A stretch of DNA of 64,000 bases from Brachypterus glaber. Its lineage: Eukaryota; Arthropoda; Insecta; Coleoptera; Kateretidae. The DNA is taken from positions 124,001 to 188,000 of the forward strand of contig CAUEHQ010000001.1 of NCBI GenBank assembly GCA_958510825.1, read 5' to 3'. Both the position numbers and the translations under genes were made by a program. The notes under the pieces were generated by a model. That model saw nothing but the letters and a program-made list of their open reading frames with translations. It was not told the origin of the DNA and searched no databases. Positions 1 to 11,258 of the stretch are shown in pieces. Position 1 is the stretch's first letter. The number at the start of each line of letters is the position of its first letter.

Positions 1-2904
1 AAATTTATTAAAAGCGCAGCTGAGATTGCAATCCCCAAAAAAAAAACGTCAAAACGCCAAGTCCCCTACTGCCCCTGGTGGTCTAAAGCCTGTCAGGAAG
101 CTGTAACTAAAAGAAAAGAGGCCTTTAAAACCCTAAAACAACAATTTGACTTGAACAACTTTCTTCAAGCAAAAAAAACCGCGGCAGAAACCAAAAAAAT
201 CCTCAACAACGAAAAAAAAGACAGCTTTCGTTCCTTCTGTATGACAGTAAATAGATTCACCCCACTATCCTCAGTTTGGAAGAAAATAAAAAGGTTTTCT
301 AGAGGTAGAGAACCCCCCAGAAAAGCCCTTCCCCTTAAATCTGTCACCACTGAACTTCTATCCAAGCTATGCCCCCCCAACCCCCACCCTCCCCTCCCGA
401 ACACAACCTTCAACACGGCCAAATCCGAGCCTTTTAGCATCTCCGAATTCGAATTTGCCTTAAGTGAGAAAGCTGACTCAGCTCCAGGCTTAGATCAGAT
501 TTCCTACTCCATGTTATCCCACTTACATAAAAGCACAAAAGTAAAATTGTTGGACTTGTTCAATAAAATTTTATCAGGCGAAATATCCACCCCCTCCCAG
601 TGGCTAGACTACCTTGTGATACCTATTCCAAAACCCAACCGAAACCTTGCCAACCTCTCGGGCTATCGACCCATATCGCTGAGCTCCTGTGTCCTGAAAC
701 TTTTTGAAACGATAATAAAAAACAGAATAGAACACCAACTAGAAAAAGAAAACACATTGTACCCCCTTCAGTTTGGTTTCAGAAAAGGAAAAAGTATCAT
801 GGACCCTCTAACTTTAATATCTGCCACTGCCCACAGCGAACTCCAAAAAGGCAACCATACTATCCTTGTTACCCTTGATATTAATTCTGCATTTGACAAC
901 GTAGACCTTCCCACCCTCTATTCCCTTTTAGCACAAAGCAATGTGCCTAAAGACTTATCAGACATAATAATGGCTTTATACCTTAACCGAAACATCTTCG
1001 TTTCAGACCCAGAGGCCCCCAACGGCAAGATCGGACCAAACATAGCCAACTTAGGCCTACCACAAGGCTCTATTTTAAGCCCTCTCCTCTTTAATATTTT
1101 CACCAACCTCATACACTTGGCCAGCCTTTTAGGTTGCAAAATTATCTTATACGCTGATGATTTGGCACTTCTTTGCTCTGGTCCGGACCTGTTGTTAATT
1201 ATTGACGCTATAAATGCAACTTTAAATAATATTAATGCCTGGCTCTTAGAACACGGCCTTTCAATTTCCCCAGGAAAAAGCTCCGCCATTTTATTTCGAA
1301 AGACAATCAATCACCGCCCCCTCCCCTACATAAAGATAGAAGGTCAAATTATAAACTGGCAAACATCGGTTAAGTACTTAGGGGCTATTTTAGATTATTC
1401 CCTGAGCTGGAAGGAGCACATCGATTTGATGTGCGTAAAAGCTAACAAAAGATTAAACGTCATCCAATCTCTGTGCGGTACGAAGTGGGGCGCAGACACT
1501 AAAACACTTTTAATCCTGTACAAGGCAATGATAAGGCCTTTTCTAGATTTTTGTAGCCCTCTTTTCTTTAGGACCCCCAAGAAATACTTAAAAAAACTCT
1601 CCACAATTCAATTTCAAAGCCTACGAACCATATGTGGATACATGCGCTCTACCCCCACCAACATATTACTTGCAGAGTCCGGAGAACAACCTTTAGCATT
1701 TCGAAGGGAATGGCTCTCCTGTCGCTATATAGGCAAACTTTTTTCTTTAACACACAGCCCAACATTAGCTAAATTAATATCAATTTATGCCGATTATTAT
1801 GATGAAGGTCGCTATTGGAACAATAGATCCCCCCCACCCCTAATTTACGCCCTGGATTTTTTCTTAAATAAATCTCACTCTATATATAAATCTTCCTACA
1901 TCCCCTTTTTTAACACAAATTTAGAAAGTGTAATCTTAAGAAAAACAGTTCATGTTGCTCCCTTAGAAAAAAATGCAAATAATCGACTTTTGTTTTTAAA
2001 TTATATAAATAACAACTGGAATGGTTTCGAACCTATTTACTCAGATGGTTCACTCAGCTCAGAAGGCAATGTTGGTATAGGAGTTTATGTTCCTTCTACC
2101 AAATATAAGTTTGCAGCAAAACTGCCCAATTATGTATCTATAGCCACAGCAGAAATTTGCGCAATAAATAGGGCCATCTTACTGGCAACTGAGCTTTTTC
2201 ACTCTACGCAAAAAAACAAGTTTATCATATTTTCAGACTCTCGGTCTGCATTAAACAAAATATGTAATACAAAAAATTCCGCAAAAAAAGACAAACTTAC
2301 TTTCTCAACCAAATCCCTAATCCTTGACCTACAAAAACGCGGTGTAAAAATTGAACTCTGCTGGATCCCTAGCCACACTGAGATCCCTGGTAATGATCAG
2401 GCTGATGAACTCGCTGCTATTGGAAGTTATTTAGAACGACCTGTCGAAGTAAAAGTACACTGGCAAGAATTCATTAAACACATAAAAAAGGATAAACAAG
2501 ATAAATGGAACCAAGAATTCTCACAATCCTTAGCCAACACAGGAAGATTCTATGCAACTCATACTAAGAAACTTTACAAACCATGGGCACTTATAACCAA
2601 GCTTGATAGACGTCACACCTCCACGTTTCTCCGTCTACGAAGTGGACACTGTCTGACAAAGGCCCACCTTCACCGAATACATCTGGCAGATAATCCATCT
2701 TGTTCCTGCGGATCACCTAGTCAAGACATACAGCACATATTATTCGAATGTCCACTTCATACAGATAAAAGCAACAACCTCTACAATCATTTAAGCACCT
2801 TAGTAAATAACCCCATTAGCATCAACACAATTCTTGGTAACACATCGCATGAAGTAATTAAAGCTGTAGTCAGGTTTTTAGATTCCATCAAAATAGAGCT
2901 GTAG
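1..2904 (+). CDS. Non-LTR retrotransposon ORF2 (reverse transcriptase + RNase H), 5' end outside window
   Basis: The frame is open from base 1, so the true start and the endonuclease domain lie to the left. The RT has the PQGSILSPLLFNIF block and the catalytic YADD box at 1150-1161. A C-terminal RNase H follows: YSDGS near 2040, AEICAI, FSDSRSAL, and SHTEIPGNDQADELA near 2390. After that comes a cysteine-rich tail (CSCGSPSQDIQHILFEC, about 2703-2753). RT plus RNase H plus a CCHC-like tail is typical of I-like clades. No stop or frameshift was seen over 968 codons, so this copy is young. In the living element the product would copy its RNA at a nicked target in the nucleus. The exact clade is uncertain. 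Confidence 0.88.
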   Translation, partial: KFIKSAAEIAIPKKKTSKRQVPYCPWWSKACQEAVTKRKEAFKTLKQQFDLNNFLQAKKTAAETKKILNNEKKDSFRSFCMTVNRFTPLSSVWKKIKRFSRGREPPRKALPLKSVTTELLSKLCPPNPHPPLPNTTFNTAKSEPFSISEFEFALSEKADSAPGLDQISYSMLSHLHKSTKVKLLDLFNKILSGEISTPSQWLDYLVIPIPKPNRNLANLSGYRPISLSSCVLKLFETIIKNRIEHQLEKENTLYPLQFGFRKGKSIMDPLTLISATAHSELQKGNHTILVTLDINSAFDNVDLPTLYSLLAQSNVPKDLSDIIMALYLNRNIFVSDPEAPNGKIGPNIANLGLPQGSILSPLLFNIFTNLIHLASLLGCKIILYADDLALLCSGPDLLLIIDAINATLNNINAWLLEHGLSISPGKSSAILFRKTINHRPLPYIKIEGQIINWQTSVKYLGAILDYSLSWKEHIDLMCVKANKRLNVIQSLCGTKWGADTKTLLILYKAMIRPFLDFCSPLFFRTPKKYLKKLSTIQFQSLRTICGYMRSTPTNILLAESGEQPLAFRREWLSCRYIGKLFSLTHSPTLAKLISIYADYYDEGRYWNNRSPPPLIYALDFFLNKSHSIYKSSYIPFFNTNLESVILRKTVHVAPLEKNANNRLLFLNYINNNWNGFEPIYSDGSLSSEGNVGIGVYVPSTKYKFAAKLPNYVSIATAEICAINRAILLATELFHSTQKNKFIIFSDSRSALNKICNTKNSAKKDKLTFSTKSLILDLQKRGVKIELCWIPSHTEIPGNDQADELAAIGSYLERPVEVKVHWQEFIKHIKKDKQDKWNQEFSQSLANTGRFYATHTKKLYKPWALITKLDRRHTSTFLRLRSGHCLTKAHLHRIHLADNPSCSCGSPSQDIQHILFECPLHTDKSNNLYNHLSTLVNNPISINTILGNTSHEVIKAVVRFLDSIKIEL

Positions 2905-3123
2905 CAGTAGTTTAGTTTAGTCAGCTTAGCATACCCCACATGGTTGTGGTATACCCTCCGCTTACCTTAACCGAACCTCAATCCTTACTCCTTGCAGAAA
3001 ATAAGAAGACAGAAGAATAGAAAAAAAAAAAAAAGTCAAAATATTCTCCCCGGATTTGACACGACGAACCCCTGGCCGATATGGTTAATAATCAAGGCCA
3101 AAACAAATAAAGAAGAAGAAGAG
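1..3123 (+). mobile_element. I-like non-LTR retrotransposon, 3' portion
   Basis: It comprises the ORF2 above and a 3' UTR of about 220 bp (2905-3123) that ends in a short GAA-repeat tail at about 3108-3123. Immediately after the tail the sequence switches to the RT frame of a different non-LTR element, so this element inserted into that older one. The 5' junction and the target-site duplication are outside the window. Confidence 0.75.
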
Positions 3124-3971
3124 AATCTAATTTATATAAATGACTTTATAAAGTGTCCTCCATTTGCTGAATGTATACACTTTGCGGATGGTGCAATCAT
3201 AACTATTAAAGGAAAAAAATCTAACTCAAGTTTTAGAGTGGGCCGCGTTAGCACAGTCCAAACCGAAACCATGCTTTTTACTTTAAGAGACAAAGGAAAT
3301 TATGTAAGTGCTTCTAGTGTAAAATTTTAGGTATTCCTTTAGATCCCCTTTTGACTTGGAGACCACATGTTTACCAACTTACAGATAAATTGGCTAAACA
3401 AGTTTTTTGTTTCAGAACCTTAAAAGATACTGTTTCACTAGAAGTACTCCAAACAGCTTATTTTGCACTTTTTCAGTCAATTATGTCGTATGGCATAGTT
3501 ATTTGGGGTGATTGCTCATCCAGCGACAGGGTATTCGCCATGCAAAGGAGGGTTGTTAGGGTTATTGGGGGTGTGGGATACAGGGATGAATGCAGGGAGA
3601 AATTTGTAGAATTAAATATTCTTACTTTTCCTTCCCTTTACATTTATCACTGTCTCCTACACGCTCATTCAATCCAAAGCATCTCCTCCAGGGGCGGGGA
3701 TATTCACAGCCACAATACTCGATCTAAGGAAAATCTGCGCCCTAAGTTCTATCGCCTATCCATATCGCAGAATGGTCTGAACTACCTTTGCTTTAAACTT
3801 TTCAATAAATTGCCCTCAAATATTGGCAGCCTCTCAGTCAAAAGGTTTCAGGTCTCCATTAAAAAGTTTTTACCCACCAAACCCTTTTTCTCCCTGGAAG
3901 AGTTCTTAAACTGTAATTTGTTTTTTTTTTTAATGTGTCTTGCACTACATGCAATGTTTTGTGTCCCATAA
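3124..3971 (+). pseudogene. Degenerate non-LTR reverse transcriptase (3' half)
   Basis: The sequence reads in two frames. 3124-3330 has an LIYINDF motif and a box reading FADG where FADD is expected. 3351-3971 has TWRPHVYQLTDKLAKQ, YGIVIWGD and RVFAMQRRVVRVIGG, which are C-terminal RT signatures of the Jockey/CR1 group. The frame shifts by one base near 3326-3330. The stretch between the FADG box and the thumb is shorter than usual, so there is also an internal deletion. The catalytic Asp is lost, so the copy is inactive. The 5' part is interrupted by the I-like element on the left. Confidence 0.8.
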
Positions 3972-4107
3972 CAATGTCTTTTTTTAAATTATTTTAATTA
4001 AGTACATTTATGTTTTATTTTTCTAACGTTTCAACATTTTTATGTATCTAAAGTTTTATCTTTAATGTGATATGTGTAAATACTCAGTGTATACTAGCAT
4101 TCAATAA

Positions 4108-4470
4108 ATTCTATTCTATTCTATTCTATTCTATTCTATTCTATTCTATTCTATTCTATTCTATTCTATTCTATTCTATTCTATTCTATTCTATTCTATT
4201 CTATTCTATTCTATTCTATTCTATTCTATTCTATTCTATTCTATTCTATTCTATTCTATTCTATTCTATTCTATTCTATTCTATTCTATTCTATTCTATT
4301 CTATTCTATTCTATTCTATTCTATTCTATTCTATTCTATTCTATTCTATTCTATTCTATTCTATTCTATTCTATTCTATTCTATTCTATTCTATTCTATT
4401 CTATTCTATTCTATTCTATTCTATTCTATTCTATTCTATTCTATTCTATTCTATTCTATTCTATTCTATT
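4108..4470 (+). repeat. (CTATT)72 pentanucleotide array, 3' tail of a non-LTR element
   Basis: Seventy-two uninterrupted CTATT units were counted from 4111 to 4470, preceded by AATAAATT. Some CR1-like elements end in short tandem repeats rather than poly(A), and this array sits where the degenerate RT element ends. An open frame runs through it (a YSILF repeat) but is an artefact of the repeat. Length and purity suggest recent expansion, or a collapsed or extended assembly. Confidence 0.9.
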
Positions 4471-4857
4471 GCTAAGATAATACATAATTTTCTTACCTTA
4501 GTATTTTATTTAATAGATAAGTATAATTTTTAGATTTTTAATGGGAATTAGGGTTTTAAATCTTACTTATAAAACCTTATTTATAAAATTCTATTCTACT
4601 GACACCTGTCTAAATCAAAAAAATTGTATTGTCAAATTGATGTAATAGGGTTGCTTTTTTGAGTTAATGAAGGCTTCTACATATATTTTTTAAAGCTCCG
4701 GCACCGAAACCTTATAAAATGAAATTCCAAGTCTCGTATCCCTAAGCTTAAGGGGAAAGAGGGGAAATTTTCGATTTTCATTTGTTGTGTGGCGCTACCC
4801 GAAAGGAAGAAAAAAACGAAAACCAGAGCAAAAACAGACCAAGTACAGATTGACACT
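4471..4857. other. AT-rich spacer
   Basis: No gene, RNA or clear repeat boundary was seen. The short minus-strand frame at 4677-4862 has no recognisable motif. Confidence 0.5.
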
Positions 4858-5212
4858 CCCAAGCAACAAGGATGTAACTCAAGTTAGACCCATTTTGAGT
4901 TATACTCATAGGTAAACGCCTTAAAAAAAGGGTACTACTCAGGTTTCTCCACAGTCCACTTTAAGCAAAAGTTTACTTAAAATCACTAAAGTAAAAAATT
5001 CTAAACTTGAATATTATCAGAAACAAACAGTAAATAAACAATAAATACTTAAACAGTTAAATAGGGAATTTTATAAGCTTTCAAATGATGTATCAAATGA
5101 CTTCCTTTTCCACTTCAATCATTTACCCACCCTTAAATAACAAAAAAAATATTTTAGAAATTTAGCTGTCGTGAAAAATGACAATATATGAGTTACGGCT
5201 TTGTTGCTTGGG
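4858..5212. mobile_element. MITE-like element with CCCAAGCAACAA ends
   Basis: CCCAAGCAACAA at 4858-4869 is repeated inverted at 5201-5212. The match continues inward (GTAACTCA on both sides) for about 24 bp. The interior has no coding capacity. This fits a non-autonomous DNA transposon; superfamily and target duplication are not clear. Confidence 0.6.
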
Positions 5213-6032
5213 GGTATCGAGATGAAGTGACCCTATTTGATAAACGAAGAAAGAATTTAAAGAAGAAATATATTTATATTACAAATAAATTAAATTATAT
5301 TAAACACTGTCTTATTTTTTAACAATAATATAAAAGCACATTAATGGTACAGGATCTTGGTTGGTTATTTGTAGTAATAATTCCATATTGGTTTACAAAA
5401 ATTCCCATCATTCTTTATTTTAAGTAAAGCACTTTTTTTCGTTTTAACAAAAACTAGACTTATTTCTTATTTTTCTACACAATTTTGTTTTTACATATAT
5501 TCATTCTTTATTTTTCATCTTCTTTAAAATATATATCCACCGCAATGCAGTTTTAATACGTTTTTCTTAGTTTTTTTGATCGGCGATTTTCAATAATTTT
5601 AATTTGACATACTATTTTTTGAGACATGTCAAAATTACTTTTAGATAACCGCCTACTTAATCATTTTTTTTAAGGTAAAAAATCCATTTAACGCTATCTG
5701 TAGCCTTTCGGAAAAATAATTATAAAAAATAAATTAAAATTTTAAATTAAAAAGTAAACACACAAAACTATTAAAGATAGACCATTTAACATAACACAGA
5801 TGAAAAGTTATCATTTTTTACATTTTGCTCTAATCCCCATGGGTCTAAAATAACCCCTTTAGAAAAAGGTTTCTTACTAAAATATTAATAATAATTTAAA
5901 TAAATAAAATTATACACCGAATCTTACATGTTTTGAGCCTATTTATCTTAAATTTGGTATAGATCGGTCAAAAGGCAAAGAAGTTATAACGGTTTAAAAA
6001 GTGTCCGGTTTTTTTTGGGCCACGCTGTACTA
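5213..6032. other. AT-rich spacer without features
   Basis: No coding exon or structured repeat was recognised. Confidence 0.45.
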
Positions 6033-6382
6033 ATTTCATAACATACGTTTTTAGCGCACGAGTACAAGTTTAGAAAACGAGCCGCTTGCAGCGATAAAAT
6101 ACTAAGAACAAATGATATTTTAATATATTTTATAGTCATTTCTTCTTTTTTCACTGCAATTAACCAGTCCACAATTTTAACACGGTAAAAAATAACCAAA
6201 ACACAAAATTTTGTTAAAAATTAAACTTTAAATCTACATTGACATTTGCACGCAAAACGTCAAGAAATAGGCTTTTGTATGTTGCCAACCCAACAGAAAA
6301 AAAAGTAGACCTCTTATGGGCCTATAAGAACACGCAAAATGCGTGTGATTATGAGCTTATAAGAGTCGCAAAATAGAAAAAT
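6033..6382. repeat. Interspersed repeat, copy 1
   Basis: This segment is matched in reverse orientation by 50463-50962. It includes a short palindrome (CTTATGGGCCTATAAG, near 6316) next to an ACACGC/GCGTGT pair. No reliable ORF is present; the minus-strand frame at 5984-6199 is not recognisable. It is probably part of a DNA transposon family. Confidence 0.6.
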
Positions 6383-6463
6383 GGCTTAAAGGCCAAATGA
6401 TTTAGATAAGTCTTAGTGACTAAAAACTGTTTGCAAGACTGTAGAAACTAGGTCAATAGTAAT

Positions 6464-6598
6464 TTATAATACAAGGGCGAAAAGTTACGTTTTTCGATTG
6501 AGTAGGTTTTTAGAAGCCGAGGGCCGGCCGATGGGGCAGGCCCGATAGAAACAAACCTACGAAATCGAAGTTTAACTTTTTGCCTGTGTATTATACAA
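6464..6598. mobile_element. Small hairpin MITE
   Basis: Imperfect arms of about 45 bp face each other: a left arm containing GGCGAAAAGTTACG and a right arm containing TTTAACTTTTTGCC. They flank a GC-rich centre with GAGGGCCGGCC. A further lone arm (AGTTTAACTTTTCGCC) lies near 7161. Confidence 0.5.
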
Positions 6599-8063
6599 TA
6601 TTTTTTATTCGATTGTTACTAATTATAGTTATTAAAATATACTTACTTAATTTTAAATTGCAAAAAATATATATTTTATTACTTATCTAGTTATCCATGA
6701 CAAAATGCTATCCAATTATATAGCTAAAAAAAAAACAATTGAATCGTTTCTTTTTCGTGCGGCTTCATTTTCAAATTGAGAAAAGCTATAGCTTGGTGAT
6801 TAATTTCTGTTAAAATGTGTATGTTATGAAAATAATAGTACTTCTGAAACCGTTCTATGAATATTATAAATATTGAAATTGATTTTACAATTTAAATTTT
6901 GTGTTTTTAATTTATTTTAGTGGATGAATAAATCAGTTAACATAAATTTTGAGGTTATGTTATAGAAGACATTTTTATTTTGTATGAAATGATTATAACT
7001 GTATTTGGTTAAAAAGAACAGTTAGTTTAAGACCAAAAGTGACCAAAAGGTCATATTTCTTTATAAATATTACAGTAAAGGTAGAGGATCTTCTTTTAAA
7101 AAGCTTAAAAATAACAAGTTTTAGTTAGCGGGCTAAAAAAACTTTTTGGCCCTAGGGCCAAGTTTAACTTTTCGCCTGTAAAACATGAACAAAAAGTGTC
7201 GCTTTTAGAATCAATCGAATAAAAAATATTTATTATCAAGGACCATTAATCCTAGTTTCTTCATTCGATGTAATTGGGTGTAATAAAATAGGGTTAATTC
7301 AGGGTATTGATCACACAAAATACGTCTTAACATTTATTAACAAAAAGTCACTCACCAATAAATTTTTAGATTCTCCTTTTAGGGCCCTAAATGCTGTTAT
7401 TCTGTTGGTATTCCAATCTTCGGATGTTTCTTGAAGATTTTGGTTAAAATTATCGTGGACACACACAATATCATTGATTCGTAATCAATGAGACACACTT
7501 TGAAAATGATTAAAGTTTAAGTTATCAAGCATTTGTCGCGATCGTTTTGGTAAAGGTTCATACCTCATTTGTGGAGCAAACATGGAAAAACCTATAAATC
7601 TGTTTCCAATTTTGAGAAATTAACAGAAAATATGTACAGCGTAATCCAAAAAAAAAAAAAATAAATAAAATCCTAAAACTGTTCATGTGTCATATAATTA
7701 TCGGCTTTTGCTTTGTATATGAAGAAAGCGCTAAAAAATCGATACAATCAAAACATGCAAAAAGTGGATTTTCATACTGAATACTGATATATCTTCACGC
7801 CTGGTTTCGCGTGGGGATACCTTATTTTCAACAAATGTAAAAATGCGTATTCGTAGTATGCAACCCTAAATTCATACTTTAAATAAATTCTGGAGGCCTT
7901 ATTTAACACTAATTAATAACGGTTCTTATACATAACCTCAAATAATGTACCTTATCCAACGAACTAATAACTCTTCTCTCTAGAATACGCATACCGTTAA
8001 TATAAAGTATCGCCAACATCTCGGTTTGTTTGTAAACAAATAGTAGGTATATTCAGGCCTGAA
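6599..8063. other. AT-rich spacer
   Basis: Nothing is supportable here apart from the lone MITE arm near 7161. Short frames at 7997-8311 on both strands overlap inverted repeats and show no family motif. Confidence 0.45.
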
Positions 8064-8095
8064 CAATAACAGTTACCAGTAACTGTTATTGTTGT
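8064..8095. repeat. Perfect 32-bp palindrome
   Basis: Fifteen-base arms (AACAATAACAGTTAC and its complement) flank the dinucleotide CA. It would form a stable hairpin in RNA. No associated gene is seen. Confidence 0.8.
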
Positions 8096-8257
8096 CTCCG
8101 TCAGAACAAAGCTGTGCGTGTATGACAGACAAATGTTTATGTTGGCTACGTTTTTGTCAGTTTTTACAAATGAAATGCCTATTCTAGAGAGAAGAGTTAT
8201 TAGTTCGTTGATCTTATCATGTAATGAGGACCTAGCCGTCAAAATGTCATATAAGCC

Positions 8258-8797
8258 TATACTCCGTCCAGTTATGCAAGATAGTAAGGGACTAGGCCCG
8301 TAGTGTATCAAAAATTTAACACATGTCGGTACTGTTTTCCTGAAAAGGGCCTATCCAAAGACTCGCATAACAAGCATAGTACATAAGAATGCGATGTAAG
8401 GATTGGCTTGATGTGTCGTCATGTATCTTTGAATGGTTGTTATGCGAGCCTCTGGATAGGCGTTAAGTTGTAATTGTAACCTACAAATTTGACGTTTTCC
8501 TTATGTTCAATATAATTTACGTTTGTACAATATGTAGAATATGCTAATTTAGTGTGAGTGTATGAAGAATAAATCAAAAAAGTACCTTTTTCAAACCATA
8601 CAAAATAACATTAAGTATAACCATTTTTTTATGTAACTTTCTCTTCTTTTATAAGCTTTAAGGACCGTCAATCATTGTCATAGACAAAAAATGTCACAAT
8701 ATTTTATTTGTTAAAAGGTACGAGTTTTTAACCAATGATGTAGCTTAAAAATCGCTGGAATTTTAAACTACTATCTTGCATAATTGGACGGAGTATA
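8258..8797. mobile_element. Non-autonomous DNA element with 28-bp terminal inverted repeats
   Basis: The arm at 8258-8285 (core ACTCCGTCCAGTTATGC) is matched inverted at 8770-8797 (core GCATAATTGGACGGAGT). There is no transposase inside. A smaller MITE (8350-8460) is nested in it. Confidence 0.6.
8350..8460. mobile_element. 111-bp MITE with 24-bp terminal inverted repeats
   Basis: The left end (8350-8373, CCTATCCAAAGACTCGC...) and right end (8437-8460) are inverted copies with two differences. The 63-bp loop has no coding capacity. It lies inside the element at 8258-8797. Confidence 0.7.
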
Positions 8798-9049
8798 TGA
8801 CAGCATATCCTTTTCTTTTTGTCAAAATTACAAAATTGATTTCCACTGGCACTTTTTTCCGCTTTTCCCTTTTGTCAAAATCAAAACTTTTTTAACAGAT
8901 TCCTGTAGTCTATTCTAGCGAGAAAACGGCCCAATAATATAATAATAGGAGTCTAATTTAAATTATTAAAGTATCAAAAAAATGTGAGATTCTTTGCTAA
9001 CTTTCTGGCGAGCGTAGTACCTATACAATTTTTAGTTGATAACACCTAT
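8798..9049. other. AT-rich spacer
   Basis: No feature was recognised. Confidence 0.45.
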
Positions 9050-9606
9050 ATTGGGTGTTACAAGGAAGCAGGTAAAGACCGCTCTCGATGAGTGGGCTTA
9101 TACCAAGCTAAAGGAGCAATGGAGGGCGGTCTACGGTTGCCGGTAAGCTAAGGACTTCCTGGCTGGCCCAAGCAAATCAAAAACCGACTGGTTGCTGGAA
9201 AAAGGAAGGATTGCACCCAGACAACTTGTAGGGGTCCTCATGGGCCACTGCAAGCTCAGGAAGCACCTGGCTACAATGCGGATTCTAGAGAGTCCGCTAT
9301 GCCCAGAGTGCGGAGAGGATGAAACATCCTCTCATTACTTAGCCGAGTGTGTCAGATACGACAGGATCAGGTTGCAAGTCTTTGAAACTCAAAGACTCAA
9401 CCAAGAGGAACTAAGAGATCTCCCCTGGGCCAATATTCCGATCTTTATTGAAAGGACGGGCAGGTTCAAGGAGGACCTAAATTAGTAAATGGCTGGGATT
9501 GCCTGGGGTGACAAAAAGGGCCATAAATGGTCTAATTGTCCGGCTTTCTAATTGTCCGGCTTTGGCCAACCCAAAAATTTACTACTACTACTACTACTAC
9601 TACTAT
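9050..9606 (+). pseudogene. 5'-truncated non-LTR retrotransposon, ORF2 C-terminus and (ACT)n tail
   Basis: The frame encodes the region after RNase H of an I/R1-type ORF2: LMGHCKLRKHLATM followed by a zinc-knuckle-like CPECGEDETSSHYLAEC and RYDRIRLQVF. One stop lies near 9148; the rest is open to 9485. The element ends in an ACT trinucleotide run at about 9581-9606. Base composition is more GC-rich than the surroundings. A similar relic lies at 63455-63900. Confidence 0.75.
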
Positions 9607-9895
9607 AGTTGATAATAACTTGTCATTAATTTTTTGACATATCTGCCAAATGATCATTGGGTTACTCGATTTAGTAGCTACCTGACTCTTTTTATACTTT
9701 GTACTTTTTTATACTTAAGGATTAAAACAATACGTAATCCACATTGAAAAAGTGTTTTTCTGGGCCTCGAGAAGTGGCCAGGCTCGATAGGTCTTGCCAG
9801 TCCATATATTCTCTAGACTCAGAAAACAATTACTTTCCTTTCTAGGATTACAATATACTACTAATTAAAAAAATATATTAAGAAATAAAAAAGTT
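9607..9895. other. Spacer without features
   Basis: No coding or repeat signal was recognised. Confidence 0.4.
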
Positions 9896-9897
9896 AT

Positions 9898-10418
9898 AGG
9901 GAGAGCAAAGATAAAATTTCCACATCAAAGCAGCTAAATGACAACCTAAACATAGCAGCCCAATATTTTGCCTACAATAAATTGGTACTAAATCAAGAAA
10001 AAACCGTTTTGATGGAATTTTATCCACGCAATGCCAGTTATATATGTAGCCCCTTAATAAAACTCAACGGAAAATCTATCCAACAAGTAACTAGCTCAAA
10101 ATTACTGGGTGTTTACATTGATATGTCGCTTACGTATAAGGATCACTTGGACTACATTAACAAAAAATGTGCAAGTTACTGCTTCGCTTTAAAAAGGTTA
10201 CACCAACTAACTGACCAAAGTATAGTTAAAATGTTTTACTACTCAAACTTTATTTCTATAATTCGTTATACAATTGTTATTTGGGGTAATTTCTCCCAAG
10301 CAGACAGAATATTCACTATCCAAAAGAGAGCAATTCGCTGCATGTACAATTTACCTTACAGGCACTCCTGTAGTGATACTTTCATAAATGAACATATACT
10401 TACCTTTCCATGTTTATA
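9898..10418 (+). pseudogene. Non-LTR reverse transcriptase, part 1 of an interrupted copy
   Basis: The frame reads as the RT thumb region of a Jockey/CR1-like element: LVLNQEKTVLMEFYPR, KLLGVYIDMSLTYKDHLDYI, YTIVIWGNFSQADRIF and IQKRAIRCMYNL. It stops abruptly after LTFPCLY, where a DNA element inserted. The reading resumes in frame at 21550 if one TA is counted as target duplication. The 5' half, including the catalytic box, is missing. Confidence 0.8.
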
Positions 10419-11258
10419 CCCTGATAACACACTTCATCCTAAGAAGGTTTTTTAATCGTTCCCTTGAAAAGGTTCTTAGCATAATGCTGTAAACATGCTA
10501 AGCATGTTCTTAAAAGGTGCACTACTGTAGTAGCATAAGTGCTTCTAAGGATATTCCCAAAACATATTCTTAAAATATTCTAATGGGAATATTTTTAGAA
10601 TAATGCTGTAGTGCACATGCTAAGCATGATTAGAGTATTTTGCTAAGAATATTCCCAAATACATATCCTTAAAATATTCTAATGGGAATGTTTTTAGAAT
10701 AATAATATGGCGTCTATATTATTTTAATTTTATTAGGTTAGAAATACAAATATTCTTAAAATTACTGTTAATAACACAAGTTTTACCCTTAAGTAGTAGA
10801 AATGGATATATTTTTAGACATAAAGTGATTTTTATATAGTTTTAGACAAAAAATTAAAATTTTATAAAATTTGGAATGATAATTATTTGCTATTTCTTTT
10901 TCTAAACATTGGATTTTTGTATGGCGCATGAATTTTATGTCTGGTAGAAAGTTTGCTTTCACAGTAAAACTGCATATCGCATATGAATCTTACCAAATGG
11001 ATGCTATATCTAAGGATTTTTAAATACTTTAATTATTAGGTTTATCACAAAGACGTAAAAATTTTCGACATGTCCAAATTTATGATATCACTCCATGAAA
11101 ATGATCGAGTATCATAAAATATATTTGAAAGAAAGAGAAAAACTACATTAATGTAGAAATCTGAAACGCCAACCTACTTTGTTTGCGCATGCGCAATATT
11201 CAATATTATTACTTAAATGCATCAAATAAGAATATTTTAAGAAGCATGCTAAGAATAT

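Noticed and set aside
4067..4480. 137-codon frame of YSILF repeats
   Set aside because: It is the translation of the (CTATT)72 array; five-base repeats without stops always give an open frame.
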